Source of the DNA: Epiperipatus broadwayi
Lineage: Eukaryota; Onychophora; Udeonychophora; Euonychophora; Peripatidae
DNA: 64,000 nucleotides
NCBI GenBank assembly: GCA_028023455.1
Contig: JAQFVV010000282.1
Span: 963,713-1,027,712 of the forward strand
Reading direction: 5' to 3'
Part shown: piece by piece, positions 33,951-45,001 of the stretch
Numbering within the stretch: the first letter of the stretch is position 1
Layout: each line of letters opens with the position of its first letter
The notes under the pieces: model-generated
Databases searched by the model: none
Told to the model about the DNA's origin: nothing
The model's input: only the letters and a program-made list of their open reading frames with translations
Position numbers and translations under genes: made by a program

Positions 33951-34339
33951 TTCACATGCGTGTGATCATGTATATTGGTTGTATGAGATAGAGTGGATAG
34001 CTGAAGAGAACTTGAAAGTCTGTGTCAAATTACTTATAATTACATCTAAACTCCAAGCATAAAATATACTTTATTATGTATAGGTTAATAAAAAAAAATA
34101 GATATAGTTTTAAAAAATGCTCATAGAGGGAGGTAGGATGATAATGTAAGAAAATTTGAAATTGTTTCAGTTAATAGTTGTTTAGAAATTGATGAGTTTA
34201 AAGAGGTAAAGTTATTTAAGAAAAAGTATAAATTGAAAAAATAGAATTATATAAAAAATAATGTGTAGTTATTATTATTAAAATGGTAGAAATTATTAAT
34301 TAAAAAGTTTAAAAGTGATGCAAATGTAGAAAACTATAT

Positions 34340-34620
34340 ATTAAAATTAGAAAAAATTATGAAAAAGGAAATCAATTACAATTAAAAATAGAATAAAAAG
34401 TAAAATTAATATAGGGATCATTGAAATGTGGTATTGTAATTTTAACATTCATAACAGGATATTGTTTATAGTGTTTATATTGTTTATAAGTATGTATGCA
34501 TAGATAAGTTGTTAACTGTATAGTTATATATAATTGAATATTGTAACTCTGATGATGACTGCTGGACAGTTGAAACTGTAAGCAAGGAAAAATAAATTCT
34601 ATTACATTAAATTGCATTAA
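34340..34620 (+). repeat. Family 3 (F3) repeat, single arm
   Basis: The right end shares 'GTAACTCTGATGATGACTGC' with the F3 arm at 25207. The hammerhead-like core (34535-34585) has CUGAUGA at 34549-34555, stem II GACUG/CAGUU around CUGGA, and GAAA at 34572-34575 followed by CUGUAAGC. No mirrored arm was seen. Confidence 0.6.
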
Positions 34621-34880
34621 AAAGTATTTGTGTAAGGTGTATATGATATTTTATTTATATAGAGAGATCAATTCAGAATAGGATAACAAATGGAAAGAAA
34701 TTAAGATTATTATTATTATTTATTTATAATTTTATAAATCCTTATATAATTTAAGATACTATATGTAGTTATAGAAATAAGTGAAAATTAAAATTTATTA
34801 TACAATATGTCCAATATTTAGGTGGACTATATGATGATATATGTGTAAAAATAGTAATAATAACAATATTTCTAAAAAAA

Positions 34881-34995
34881 CAATATGGTGAAGCGATTAA
34901 TCTGAGATTCAGATTACGCTTCGTAGTCCCATCCAATCCCTCACCACCAAATCGAATTCAAATCCCAGTCATACGCTCATATACGCACCTATATA
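34881..34995 (+). repeat. tRNA-like GC-richer segment, possible SINE
   Basis: The sequence 'GGTGAAGCGATTAATCTGAG' and a B-box-like 'TCGAATTCAAATCCC' are spaced about 75 bp apart, as in a tRNA with a long variable arm. The acceptor stem is not closed and no duplication was found. Low confidence. Confidence 0.3.
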
Positions 34996-35569
34996 ATTCA
35001 TTTTCTCTTAAATTTTCTTTTAAAATAACTGTGAACAAGAGATTTAATAATCTCCTAACTAACTAAATAAATAATATTTTATAGATTTTAGGTTGTATAT
35101 GTGCGTAAATCACATGTATATATTAAAGATGATGAGGGATTGTCTATAAATCAATATTTATGCTTGTATATTTTGTACAAAAATGTATATTTAAAATTAT
35201 ATCATATTAAAATGCATATTTATGTAATGGCGGTCAGGATGATGCAATCGGCTTGATACCTTCCAGAAGCATTCCAAACTAAAATCCATTAGTATGATCA
35301 AAATTATTATTTCTATGAAAAAATCAAATTAATTTCATTAACGAAATTTATCGTTTAGTAAAATCTATTTATGAGCTAGAAATAGATTTAGAACAATCAT
35401 TTCAGAAATATACTGACCCGATTGTATTGTTTTATACTACCTTAATAATAAAAGCAAAATTCCTTATTAAAAGTCGATCTCTGTAGCAGTATTTTATAGC
35501 CTTTCTTGAGATAAACAAGAATCATATAAATAGGGCCTGATTTCAGTCATAAAAAAAAGAGTACTTAAA
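34996..35569. other. AT-rich stretch, no gene seen
   Basis: No exon, RNA gene or repeat family was recognised. Confidence 0.5.
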
Positions 35570-35805
35570 TTTGTAAGGCGTCGGCCAAACGAATCCACGT
35601 CGCTCAAAATTACAATATGACAACTGAAGAGTAGAAGGGAGTAGAAGGGAAAGATGCACCTTCTCCCGGCCATGCCAACCCACCTCCTGCCAGCCTGCCA
35701 CTACCACTAAACATCCGTGAACTTGATGCTATGCCGTAAAAATTAACCTGGAGATCTGCTACCTGCTTCCAAAAGGTAATACTGTTGAAGTGCCGCCATT
35801 ATGAA
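35570..35805. other. GC-richer island, possible untranslated or first exon
   Basis: The base composition changes sharply from its surroundings. On the minus strand an ATG at 35797-35799, in the context AATGGCGGC, opens 17 codons ('MAALQQYYLLEAGSRSP') and meets a possible donor CCAG followed by GTTAAT. On the plus strand 'CTGCTTCCAAAAG' precedes GTAATA, another possible donor. Neither is decisive. Confidence 0.3.
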
Positions 35806-36708
35806 CTCTTAACTTTCTTCTAATTAATTCTTAAATGTTTAAGAATTTAACATTAATGATTTGTAAACTTTGTAACCTGTTCCATAATTAATTTTATAAA
35901 TCTGTAAATATATAATCGTTTAATATAAGTGACTCTCTAATTTATTCTATAACCATTTTCGTTTAGCCTCATAATTTATTTCACTTTTAATTTGATGCGG
36001 CAATTATTTTCCTAATACTTTATCTAATATATATATATATTAAATGTTAAATGATATCTCAATAAACTCCCACCCTTGCCAGCATAGTTATTTTTAGTTT
36101 AGCTCCACGCCATTAGAGGTGAGTGCCAAGTGGTTAATTAATTTGTTTTTACTTTTAAAACTATAATCGCTTACTAGGATGGGAGATTTTTAAATGTTTT
36201 TTTTTTTTTGGTCATTATACTCTTGGCGTAAACAACAGAGGGGGGAACTAAAGTTCCACCTATGATTGGTTTATGAATTATGCAAATGTTAATCTCTTTA
36301 CTAGCACAATATTAATTCAAAACAAAATATATTAATTATATATATCACTTTTATATTTCTTTATCCTCACTCATTTAAACATATGTGTATACTTTTATTA
36401 AAGCGCACATTAGACTTAATTTTCTATTACATTAACGTATGTGGAGTTTTATTGAAGAAATGTAATGTAGGGAGAAGGGGATAAGAACTTTAGTTTATGC
36501 TGAAACTTAAAGATATTTTATAATAATGCCTTTTAAATTACGTTTAGTAAATCCGATCATACCATTATCTTTGATGTTATTACTATAGGTTATAAGCTTA
36601 GTACTATATATTTTAACTAGTTATTAGTCCATCTAATGCATTGTTAGCATAGGCTATTATTCCTCATCATTAAGTTTTAGCTAGAGATGTGCATCAAAAT
36701 ACCCACAT

Positions 36709-36905
36709 CGTCTCATCTTCATTTTAGGTTTTAATCAGGGCAATGAATGACCCTGGACCGTCTACTCGCATAATGAGAGCAATGCATGGGATAAGTCTGG
36801 CAAAGTTCAGCCCATTGCAACTCCGTCCAAGATTCTTAACTCCAAGAAACCGATTCCATGAAATGTGGGTGTGGCAAGTCTGTATATTCTTCTTTCCAAA
36901 TGATA
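36709..36905. other. GC-richer segment open on both strands, unassigned
   Basis: A plus-strand 58-codon frame from the ATG at 36742 ('MNDPGPSTRIMRAMHG...') and a minus-strand 69-codon frame (36724-36933) both cross it. A TTCATTTTAG acceptor-like signal lies just upstream on the plus strand. I recognise no protein. It could be an exon or an old retrogene. Confidence 0.25.
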
Positions 36906-37309
36906 AAAGCACTTCCAAGTAACGGATCCGCAAATCTTATTCAGTCATTATGCTGACACTGCAACACTCAATTATATTATATTCCTCCTTTTATAAAGCC
37001 CCAACCTATAAATATCTATATGCCTGATGTTATGGTCTAACTAAACGTATTTTATAAACTAAGTGATTTTCTATTGATATGTCGCTTAACGACTCTAGAG
37101 ATACTAATTATATAAATATTCCCACGTGTGTTAATCATGCAAATAGAGTAAATAAGTCTTTATTAAGGATACTTTCATATATAATAAACTTATGATAACT
37201 AGGTCAGTTAGTTAACCGACAATTATATAACTCCTCCTGGGATTAGTCAAAGTTGTGTTTCTCTTCTGTGATTCGGAAGATTCATCGTGATTAAACAATT
37301 CAAAACAAA

Positions 37310-37510
37310 ACAACACTCTCCATATAGTAGTGCCATCTTGTGTTAACAAGAGCAATCAATGGATGCCAGAAGGCTTGTGCATAAAATCCCTATCTAGTGC
37401 CTACTCATCCAATATCCCCAGACTAGTTTCTGGCTTGTTTTGTTTTGAATTGTTTAATAACAATTATTGTGCTAGTATGAGATAGTGATCATGTGATGTT
37501 TAAGATTCAT
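37310..37510 (-). repeat. Family 2 (F2) repeat, truncated inverse copy
   Basis: The blocks 'CTCCATATAGTAGTGCCA', 'GGATGCCAGAAGGCTTG' and 'CCAATATCCCCAGACTAG' are shared with other F2 copies. The hammerhead is cut off after the GAAAC region: 'TTTCTGGCTTG' is followed by the outer inverted block around 'CAAAACAAAACA' rather than by stem II and CUGAUGA. Confidence 0.85.
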
Positions 37511-37774
37511 CGTGATTGTACACTATATAACTGAGCTAGATTAATTATTGAAATATCATCACGCCGCATCAAAAGTACTAATAATATAAACTTACCTGTA
37601 AATACCTATTTTAAATTGCGAATGAGTGCTCTCTGATCATTTCTAGTCCTTTATTTAATTGATTTAGTTCAACTTTAAAATAGTTATTAAAGTACAAATG
37701 TCATGATTTGTAGAATTAAAAGATCCCACTAAGGTTAAGCATATGTGCTTGTCTATATTAATGTATACACACAC

Positions 37775-37983
37775 CTGCCATGATTTTTCTCCCGTGTCTC
37801 TTTGTTTCTCTGCTGTGTGAGGTCGGCCGGTGATAAATTAAATAATCTCGTATCATCAGTTAGTGCCCATAAGGAATTGAATCTGAAATCTGGGCATACA
37901 GGGCAGAGTTCAAGAGTGTTCCTGACATATGTATCTAGCACATGAATGGACTCTAGGTATCTATGTTGAGATTCTAGATCGAG
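37775..37983 (-). CDS. Internal coding exon, unidentified protein
   Basis: This 209-bp open segment is much less A+T-rich than its surroundings and has splice signals on both sides of the minus strand. The acceptor is TACTCACTCAG just before it (the complement of 37984-37994), and the donor is GGCAG followed by GTGTGT at 37774. It encodes 69 codons in phase 0 plus two bases, starting 'LDLESQHRYLESIHVLD' and including 'ELCPVCPDFRFNSLW' and 'RNKETREKNHG'. It has two cysteines spaced CPVC and no transmembrane segment. I do not recognise the family. It could instead be an unknown transposon fragment. Confidence 0.5.
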
Positions 37984-38559
37984 CTGAGTGAGTATGTGAA
38001 TCGACCAATACAATGGATGTGGATGATAATTTTTGTATATTAAAAGTTATAGTATTAAAATCACTGAAGATCTGATGTGAAATTAGTGACGCTTTCTTAG
38101 CTGAAATCTTGATTAAGATGGCACCCGTTTACAGATAAATAAAAACTATACAATAAAATTAAAATGCCCGCACTTCCCAAATATGCAGTGGATCCTTGAT
38201 CAATAAGATTGAGACCTGAAAATGTTGATCTTTATGTCAGTAATTCAACACATTTAAAAATAAAATAAAAATAAATTAATGGTTTTAAAAATTCTTTTCA
38301 AGACTTAATATTTTATAACGGTTAACTATTCTAGTCCGTGATATATGTTAAATAGTTAATTTCCTGTTTAAAAAAAACAGGTGAAAATAATAATTCGACA
38401 GGATACAACAAAAAATGAAAGTATTTAGCCAATGGGTTAATGATATTTTCCACTCCAGGAATTAGTGAACTAAGACATAGCAAAACTTGGTGCGGTAATT
38501 TAGTTTGAACCTAGTTTAGAGAAATAATTAGCAGTTTGAAAGTTCAAATTAGTTTTACA
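37984..38559. other. AT-rich stretch, no gene seen
   Basis: This is probably intron or the eroded 5' part of the gypsy element that follows. No LTR pair could be delimited. Confidence 0.4.
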
Positions 38560-38967
38560 GATTTAAAATATCATAATTTGGGCAAACTCATATTGCTGAG
38601 TTTGATGTGGGATGTGCCAATGAATTGCCACTGTACTTAACTCAAGTCAAAAAAATGTTCACATTAAATGAAATAGAGTAGACAATAAGCAAAAAATGGC
38701 AGCATCTATAACAGATAAAGTTCCATATGAGGGATTAATAAAAAACATTAAATATTTTAACCCTTGCCCATCATGCCATATAGCTTGTTTATATTTAAGA
38801 AATAGAAAACAGTTTAAGGGTAAAACAATAATTCAACCCTGAAGCAGCCAGTGAAAGATTGCGGGAATGGGGGTTTGTCGAGAAAATTATGGATCATTTA
38901 CTCTGGGGCATCCCTGACGACAGGCTCAGACCACAGTTCTTAATAGAGACTAATCTAACATATAAAG

Positions 38968-39177
38968 TTGAAAATAAAGAAAGGAATAGCTTCTAAACCT
39001 GAAGATAATATTAATATGCAGAATTTCAAAACAGATAAAAAATGTATTAATCCATCAAAATCTGAATACAAAATGGAAAATAAAGTTACGTGCTTCTGTT
39101 GTGGAAAAATAGGAGATAGAGCAAAAGATTCTAAGTGGAATCAGGAAACATGTTTTAAGTGTGGAAGGGGCATTTAG
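38968..39177 (+). pseudogene. gag nucleocapsid fragment with zinc knuckles
   Basis: This 69-codon open piece ends in the CCHC-type knuckles. The first knuckle reads C-F-C-C-G-K-I-G-D-R-A-K-D, with the histidine replaced; the second is cut by the stop at 39175. In gypsy elements this part of Gag binds genomic RNA. The upstream lysine-rich linker is typical. Confidence 0.8.
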
Positions 39178-40244
39178 CATGCATATGAAGAAAATTTGGA
39201 AATGGGAAGAACCAAGAAAAAACTCAAGTGCAGAAAATAGGGGAGGTAATACTCACATTGTAAAAAATATGGAAATTGAGGGATAACCACAATTCATGAC
39301 AAAATTGCAAATTTGTGGGGGGGGATACTGGGGCAAGTAAAAGTGCCAATTAGATCCCGTTGTATGTAGTAAAGGGAAAAATTAGCCCTATAATAGGAAG
39401 AAAATGGTCCCATGCGATAGGGATCCAAGCTAATATTGGTTAAAAAAATTTCCCTCAAACAAGAAATTTCAAAATAAATATCCAAGATCAATGGGCTTGT
39501 AGAGATCGAGTTAGTGAAAATGCATATCTGGTTGTATGTAAATCATGAAAAATCCCATTCATGCAGAAAACAAAAGTCGAGGAGAAAATTCAAGATTGGT
39601 CAATAAGGACATACTGATGCCAGTAGAAACATCAGATTGAGCCATGGCTGTAGTTGTAATAACAAAACCCAATGATCAAATACGAATATGTAGAGATTAT
39701 AGGGTAATAGTAAATAAGTACTAAAAAGGGGGCATATCCGATACCGAATGTGAAAGAAATAATAGCTAGTCTGCAAAACACATCACATTTTGTGAAACTG
39801 AACCTTAATTCTGTTTTTCATCAAATACCAGTGAAAGTCAAGTCAGCGGAATTAGCGGAAATATTAACTTTAACAAACCCTGTAGGATTATTTAAATGCA
39901 ACTGATTACTGTTCGGTATTTCAACAGCGGCAAATATATTTCAAGCAAAAATTAATGCTTTATTACAAAGATTAGATGGCATAATATCTTACTTTAATGA
40001 CACCCTTATAACAGCATGCATTAAAAAAAATGCTTTGTCAAAAACTATTTAAGGAATGCAAAAAATTGTAAAGATTCGGAGTCAAATTAAATTCTCAAAA
40101 AAGTGTATGGAATAAAAAAGGAATTTGTATTCCTAGGGTATATAATCTCAGACAAGAGTAAGCAACCATCGCCCGAGAAAGTTAAAACTGTGGAAAATTC
40201 AAGCTAAACCAAGAAACATTAAAGAACTCCAGGAATATCTGGGT

Positions 40245-40719
40245 TTGGTAAACTATTTTGAACTTTTTCTGAAGAATAAGACTAAAGTAGCAAACCCTCT
40301 GTATGAATTATTAAAGAAAAATCAAGTGTGGCAGTGGTTAAAAATACACGAGGAAGCTTTTATGCAAACTAGAGCCCTGCTGTCCTCGGACAAATTTTTG
40401 GTTCATTTTGATGAAGTGCATTTAACAACATGTACTTCAGAGTGAGGTAAGGGGGCAGTTTTATGTCATCATTGCAATAATGGCGAACGATCTATAGCCT
40501 ATGCTTTCTAAAGCAAAGAGAAACTATAGCCAGATTGACAAAGAAGCTTCGGCTATTATGTTAGGCTTAAAGAAATTTCACCAATATATATTCAGTCGAT
40601 CTTTTCACACAGCAACCGATCATGAACCATTATTGAGAATATTACCATATGATAAGTCAGCACTTGTACATTTGAGTCCATCCTATGTTAAGGTGGAAAA
40701 ATATATTGGCATCGTATGA
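40245..40719 (+). pseudogene. RT thumb and RNase H fragments of gypsy Pol
   Basis: Two open pieces, 40245-40445 ('VNYFELFLKNKTKVANPLYELLKK') and 40501-40719 ('NYSQIDKEASAIMLGLKKFHQYIFSRSF'), correspond to the RT-connection and RNase H of Ty3/gypsy Pol. YSQIDKEA and the T.H.PL motif ('TATDHEPLLRIL') are characteristic. A stop and shift separate them. Confidence 0.85.
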
Positions 40720-41119
40720 TTACCAGCTGCCATGTAAAAAAAAAAGGGAAAAGATTCCACATGCCAATACTTTGTCTATAAATTCAAAGAAAGATGAACC
40801 AGAGTAATGAGATAAATTATTTATATAGATGTCCTACAATCAGACATTTTAAACAGCAATACAATAGCAAAATGGACAAGAGCCAATAAAGAATACCAGC
40901 TGCTGATAGGCTGGATTAGAAATGGCTGACCACCTAAGAAATCACAATGTCCTGTTCCTGTTTTCTGGACAAATTGTGACAAGTTATCAGACAGTAAAGG
41001 ACGAGTGTTAATGGGAGTTATTCTTTCTTGAAAAGTCAACAATTGCAGGCTATTACTGTTTTGATCCTATACTTTCAGATTGTGTGCTTGGATAACACAC
41101 AAATTTTAAATTATAACTA

Positions 41120-41575
41120 ACTGAAATAAAAGACTATAGCAACAGTACTAACAGGACTAAATATAAATGCTAAAAAGTTTAAAGTCATGTTCAATGGACT
41201 TTCTCAAAAGAAGAAAATAATGATTGATAAATGATGAATTCGATGAAGTTAGCAATTAGAATACAGATGAAAACATAATGAATGAAATTAATCATAGAAT
41301 TTAACTTGCACAGAGTGCTTTTGGCAGAAATAACGTAAATGTGATTAAAAAGAAGAATTTGTAAAATATGTATTTTATCAATTCTTACTTAGGGATCCAA
41401 GAGTTGGACACCGAACAAAGGAGCAGCACATTTAAGACTGCTCAACAAAGTATAGAAAGATGTATTAAGGAATAATAAGAGACTGAAAACAAAATATAAG
41501 GGTGAAAAAACAAACATCAGTGAAAAAATTAAGAGACTGAAGTGGAACAGGGCTGGACATATTGATTAAATGGTG
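41120..41575 (+). mobile_element. RTE-class LINE, strongly decayed RT 3' fragment
   Basis: The sequence follows the RTE at 54980-55440 with heavy substitution and small indels. Recognisable blocks include the equivalents of 'INVKKTKVMFN', 'ITDGNIMNEINHRI', 'SAFGRN', 'GSKSWTPNKGA' and 'IKRLKWNRAGHID'. All frames are closed. It is clearly older than 52.4-55.7 kb. Confidence 0.8.
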
Positions 41576-41879
41576 CACACTGATCATCATCAATGCTCTA
41601 TCCATATGGTGCCATGAGGTTATAGGCCAACTGTAAACTAAATTTCTAATGAAAAACAAATGGTAGTGAATGGACTTTAAAGACGATACCTTTGCACCAT
41701 CCAGAGTTATCATCTGGGTGTCCAAACACCAACATAAATTCTTAAATCCATGGGATTAACCATCATGCTCTAAACTAGTTCAGAAAGCAAGAACTCAAGG
41801 AACTATTACTGTGAACATAAATAAATATAACAGCGTATTCTAAATAATCTTAAATAATTTATAGGTTTACTCTACTATA

Positions 41880-42175
41880 ATTAAAGTATAGAAAGATGTG
41901 TAAGTTATCAAGAAGAGACCGATAATAAAATATATGAATGAGAAGTGAAGCTGGGCTGAACATATTGATTAGACAATAGTAGATGGACAGTTGAAATCTT
42001 AAACCAGATTCCAAAAATTTTTAAAAAACTATAGAGACCATGTATGAGATGGATGGATGGATAGACGAAATAAATGAAGTGTGCTAGGGTGATGTGTTAA
42101 AGAGGGGCTAGAAATTGGAAAGACCTTCATCCTATAATGAATTGATAACGATTGAAAATGATGATGATGATGGTA
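41880..42175 (+). mobile_element. RTE-class LINE, 3'-end fragment
   Basis: From 'AAGTATAGAAAGATGTG' to the 3' tail (ATGATG)n at about 42158-42172, this matches the last 280 bp of the RTE at 55315-55665, with a deletion near the middle. Each RTE copy in the window ends in such a TGA/ATG microsatellite, a feature known for RTE-class 3' ends. Confidence 0.8.
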
Positions 42176-42182
42176 AAGTGGT

Positions 42183-42245
42183 TAGCATCCTCAGCCACAT
42201 TCAAGATCTGGAGTTAAAATTTTGACTGTAAATAATTAAATTTCC
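42183..42245 (+). repeat. Weak tRNA-like segment
   Basis: 'GTGGTTAGCATCCTCAGCC' resembles an A box and D-arm, and 'GGAGTTAAAATTTTGAC' sits where a B box would be. It directly follows the RTE tail. It may be a decayed SINE. Confidence 0.25.
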
Positions 42246-42394
42246 CCAAATCACAAACAAGCTTAGAAGTTTTATTTAGACAAAAAATCAAACAAACCTC
42301 ACTGGTTAATCATTCAAAAGTGACTGGTAAATAACTGTCTAGCTATTATTTAGTTGGACTTTAGATGTCTCCGATTTTTCTGGATTGACTGACA

Positions 42395-43460
42395 AGTCGA
42401 TATGACGAATGTAATATACATACAAATGATGCTGACTTTCCCAGTCAACATTGAGAAAGGTGTAAGACAAGATGACTCCATATCTCCAAAACTTTTTACA
42501 GCAGTGTTGCAAGAAGTATTTTGTGGATTAAAATGGGAAACTAAAGGACTGAAAGTAAATGGAGATAAGTCATTTAGATTTTTTTTTTGCAGATGTCATA
42601 GCATCGGCGCGGAACCCACAACCGTCTGCAACCAACTACTTGCTTGCAAGGTGGCTGCGATGACCTCTCAGCTAACAACGCTTGACTAAGTCATTTAGAT
42701 TTTGCAGATGATATAGTTGTTTTTGCAAATAATGCTTCAGAGCTGCAGGAAATGTTGCAGTAGTTATCAGATGAAAGTAGGAAAATGGGACTAAAGATAA
42801 ATGTTAAAAAGACTAAAATAATGTTTAATCGATTTGCTCAAAACATGAAAATAAAGATTGATTATGATGAATTAGAAAAAGTTAACAGTTACAAATACCT
42901 TGGTCAGATTATTAATTCAGATGGAAACATAATGAGTGAAATTATTCATAGAATTAAACTTGGTTGGAGTGCTTTTGGTAGAAATAACTTGATACTAAAA
43001 GGAAATATGCCTATGTGTTTGAAAAGGAAGGTTTTTAATAACTAGTTCTTACTTATGGATTTGAGACTTGGACACTTAATAGAAGAGCAATACAGAGACT
43101 CCAAACCACTCAAAGAAGTATGGAGAGATACATGTTGGGAGTAACAAGAAGAGATCGAAAATGCAATGTATGGGTAAGAGAACAAACAGGTATTACTGAC
43201 CTCACTAAAAAAATTAAAAGATTGAAGTGGAGTTGGGCTGGACATATTGCTAGAAGAGATAATAGATGGGCAATTGAAATTTTAGACTGGATTCCAAAAG
43301 ACTGTAAAAGACCCAGAAAGAGACCACATGTGAGATGGATGGATGAAATAAGAAAGTGTGCAGGGGTGATATGGAGAAGAAAAGCTAAATATCGGAGAAG
43401 ATGGATTAAACTTGGAGAGACCTTCATCCTGCAGTGGATTGATAATGGTTGATGATGATG
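42395..43460 (+). mobile_element. RTE-class LINE, 5'-truncated copy with nested SINE
   Basis: The copy begins in the RT near 'INIEKGVRQ(D/G)DSISPKLF' and runs to the element's 3' end at TGGATTGATAATGG followed by TTGATGATGATGG. It is very similar to 54720-55668. Differences include a stop (TAG in place of GAG) at about 42762, a nine-base deletion at about 43042 that shifts the frame, and the SINE insertion at 42583-42686, so the RT is dead. The FADD motif survives as 'FADDIVVF' just right of the SINE. Confidence 0.92.
42583..42686 (-). mobile_element. tRNA-Gly-derived SINE nested in RTE
   Basis: The T-rich tail lies at the left and 'CAACGCTTGAC' at the right end. It interrupts the RTE between the codons for 'GD' and 'KSFRFADD'. 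The host sequence TAAGTCATTTAGATTTT is present on both sides (about 42566-42582 and 42687-42703), a clear target-site duplication. The body has several unusual substitutions (B-box complement 'GGCGCGGAACCCACAACC'). Confidence 0.93.
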
Positions 43461-44567
43461 GTGTTGACTTCATTACAAATGGAGATGTGTGGAGATCGCG
43501 GTTATCTTTACCTTTCTTTTTATTAAACTGCCTAAAATAGGTTTGCTTTAAACTATATTAATACCAGGTATAGCAACACCTTTTCGATCATAAAAAAAAA
43601 AAAAAAATTGTATTTGAAAAACTTTTTAAATAGTCGGAATTCCTCTAGGCAGGAATTTCTTGTTTTTAATCATTTTTTATCAAAGATGAAATTATTTATG
43701 GTTATTTTTCTACCCTTATAAAACTTTTACATAACATGCATTCCAACTTCTATTAAAACATGTAAAAAAACAAATTGACTGGGTGATCTGGTTATTAAAC
43801 TACGCTTCAGGTAAGATCTAGTAAATCATTTTTTATGAGAGTAGCTTGCTTTACTTGTCAGATGAAGAGTTTTCTGCTGTACTAAAAAACTAATCTTGTA
43901 GGATGCTAATGGCCAAATTAATCAGCCAAAAAATAAAAAGAAGAGAATAAATTATTATTTGATTCGTAGGAAATTATTTTCAACCTTTAATTTTTATAAG
44001 AAATACTATTTCAATCATTAATTGATCTGATTGTAGCATTGATCCATTTCCAGATGGTTTACTTTTTTGATTAATTTATTTTATAAGTCCTCTCTTTTAA
44101 TTTCCTTAAATAATTCCATTACACAAAATAATTAAGAAAAAACCCAGCTGTTTATTTTGAATCAGAACTCTACAAATAAAATAATATTTATTGGAAATAT
44201 ATATATATATCATGTGTGTGCGCGTATACTGGTACGTTTTGTACTACTGCCTAATCATATATACACATATATAAGTTTATTACTACATTGGCCGCCATTA
44301 ACTACAAGTAAGGACACAAATACACTTCTTCCTAAATGACCACTATCTTTTTATGGTTCGCTGATTATGTATTCTTTTTTGTCATGAAAGTAACTTATCA
44401 ATCTCTTTGCTATTCATTGTTCTCTTCGTGCAAGCATTAAAAACTTTTTCTAATGATTTAGCTCACTAAAATAAGACACTTTCAATCATTATTCTGATTG
44501 AGTATCCATTACCTACTTTCCATGGTATTCTCAAAAGTTTCTAAAAGACTCTGACAAAAACTCTATA
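43461..44567. other. AT-rich stretch, no gene seen
   Basis: No exon, RNA gene or classifiable repeat was recognised. Confidence 0.5.
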
Positions 44568-44575
44568 CTTTATAG

Positions 44576-44993
44576 CAGGGGTGGCAGAGGTTGGTGGAGG
44601 GCTGCATTGGGGGCCACTTTGTGAAAGCGAAGGTTAGCGGAGGGTCACACCTTTTTTTCACGACACAATAAACATACTGCTTTATTCCCTGTATTACCAA
44701 AGAAATATTTGTTTGTCTATCATGACATTCATCACCGATTTTACATTTTTTCGGAGGGTTCATGGTTTCACTAAAGTTGAAAATGTATATATTTGCAAAT
44801 GCAAAGACGAAATTGAAATTAACCAGATCAATTGGAAAAGCACTGCATATCATATCTACACTGCACATGTGTATCGGTGTGACCATCCTAGTGGAAAATA
44901 CGAGACGAATCTTCGGTCACACATGAGAATGAAATCTCAGTTCAAGGCGGATTTTTCTGATTGTCTTGGTGGGCCGCTATTTGCCCACCCCTG
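44576..44993. mobile_element. hAT-like MITE, 418 bp
   Basis: The left end is CAGGGGTGGCAGAGG and the right end is TTTGCCCACCCCTG. They are flanked by a perfect 8-bp duplication, CTTTATAG (44568-44575 and 44994-45001). It has a different sequence from the 19174 element but the same CAGGGG termini. ORFs of 107 (minus) and 97 (plus) codons run through it. Neither resembles a transposase, although the plus ORF ('HIYTAHVYRCDHPSGKYETNL') could derive from one. Confidence 0.93.
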
Positions 44994-45001
44994 CTTTATA
45001 G

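Larger units (their letters stand above)
33256..34045. repeat. Family 1 (F1) hammerhead repeat, fold-back copy next to a PLE tail
   Basis: The left end ('ATAAGGGGTTTGAACACACACTT' region) and right end ('GAAAGTCTGTGTCAAATTAC' region) are inverted. The left arm contains an inverse hammerhead (33357-33414) and the right arm a forward one (33880-33950). The block 'CTTTAATGGACAGGCTTCAA' typical of F1 appears in both arms in altered form. Both ribozyme copies carry substitutions in the core or stem II. Confidence 0.85.
38560..41080 (+). mobile_element. Decayed Ty3/gypsy LTR retrotransposon
   Basis: In order along the plus strand: a gag-like segment ('ERLREWGFVEKIMDHL' near 38850-38900); two CCHC zinc knuckles ('CFCCGKIGDRAKDSKW' and 'CFKCGRG', 39091-39175), the second broken by a frameshift; an aspartic protease DTGAS at 39324-39338; RT pieces ('AYPIPNVKEIIASL', 'FVKLNLNSVFHQIPV', 'LLFGISTAANIFQ'), with the catalytic motif decayed to FNDT; an RNase H ('YSQIDKEASAIMLGL', 40501-40719); and a tail ('IAKWTRANKEYQLLIGWI'). 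Many stops and shifts are present. No LTRs or integrase core were seen. Confidence 0.9.

Noticed and set aside
38560-41080. Possibility that the gypsy element is an active or endogenous virus
   Set aside because: The protease, RT and RNase H are broken by many stops and shifts, the catalytic RT motif is lost, and no envelope-like frame or LTRs were seen.
41580-41760. Segment between two RTE fragments that might be its own element
   Set aside because: No termini, duplication or similarity to other parts of the window could be established.
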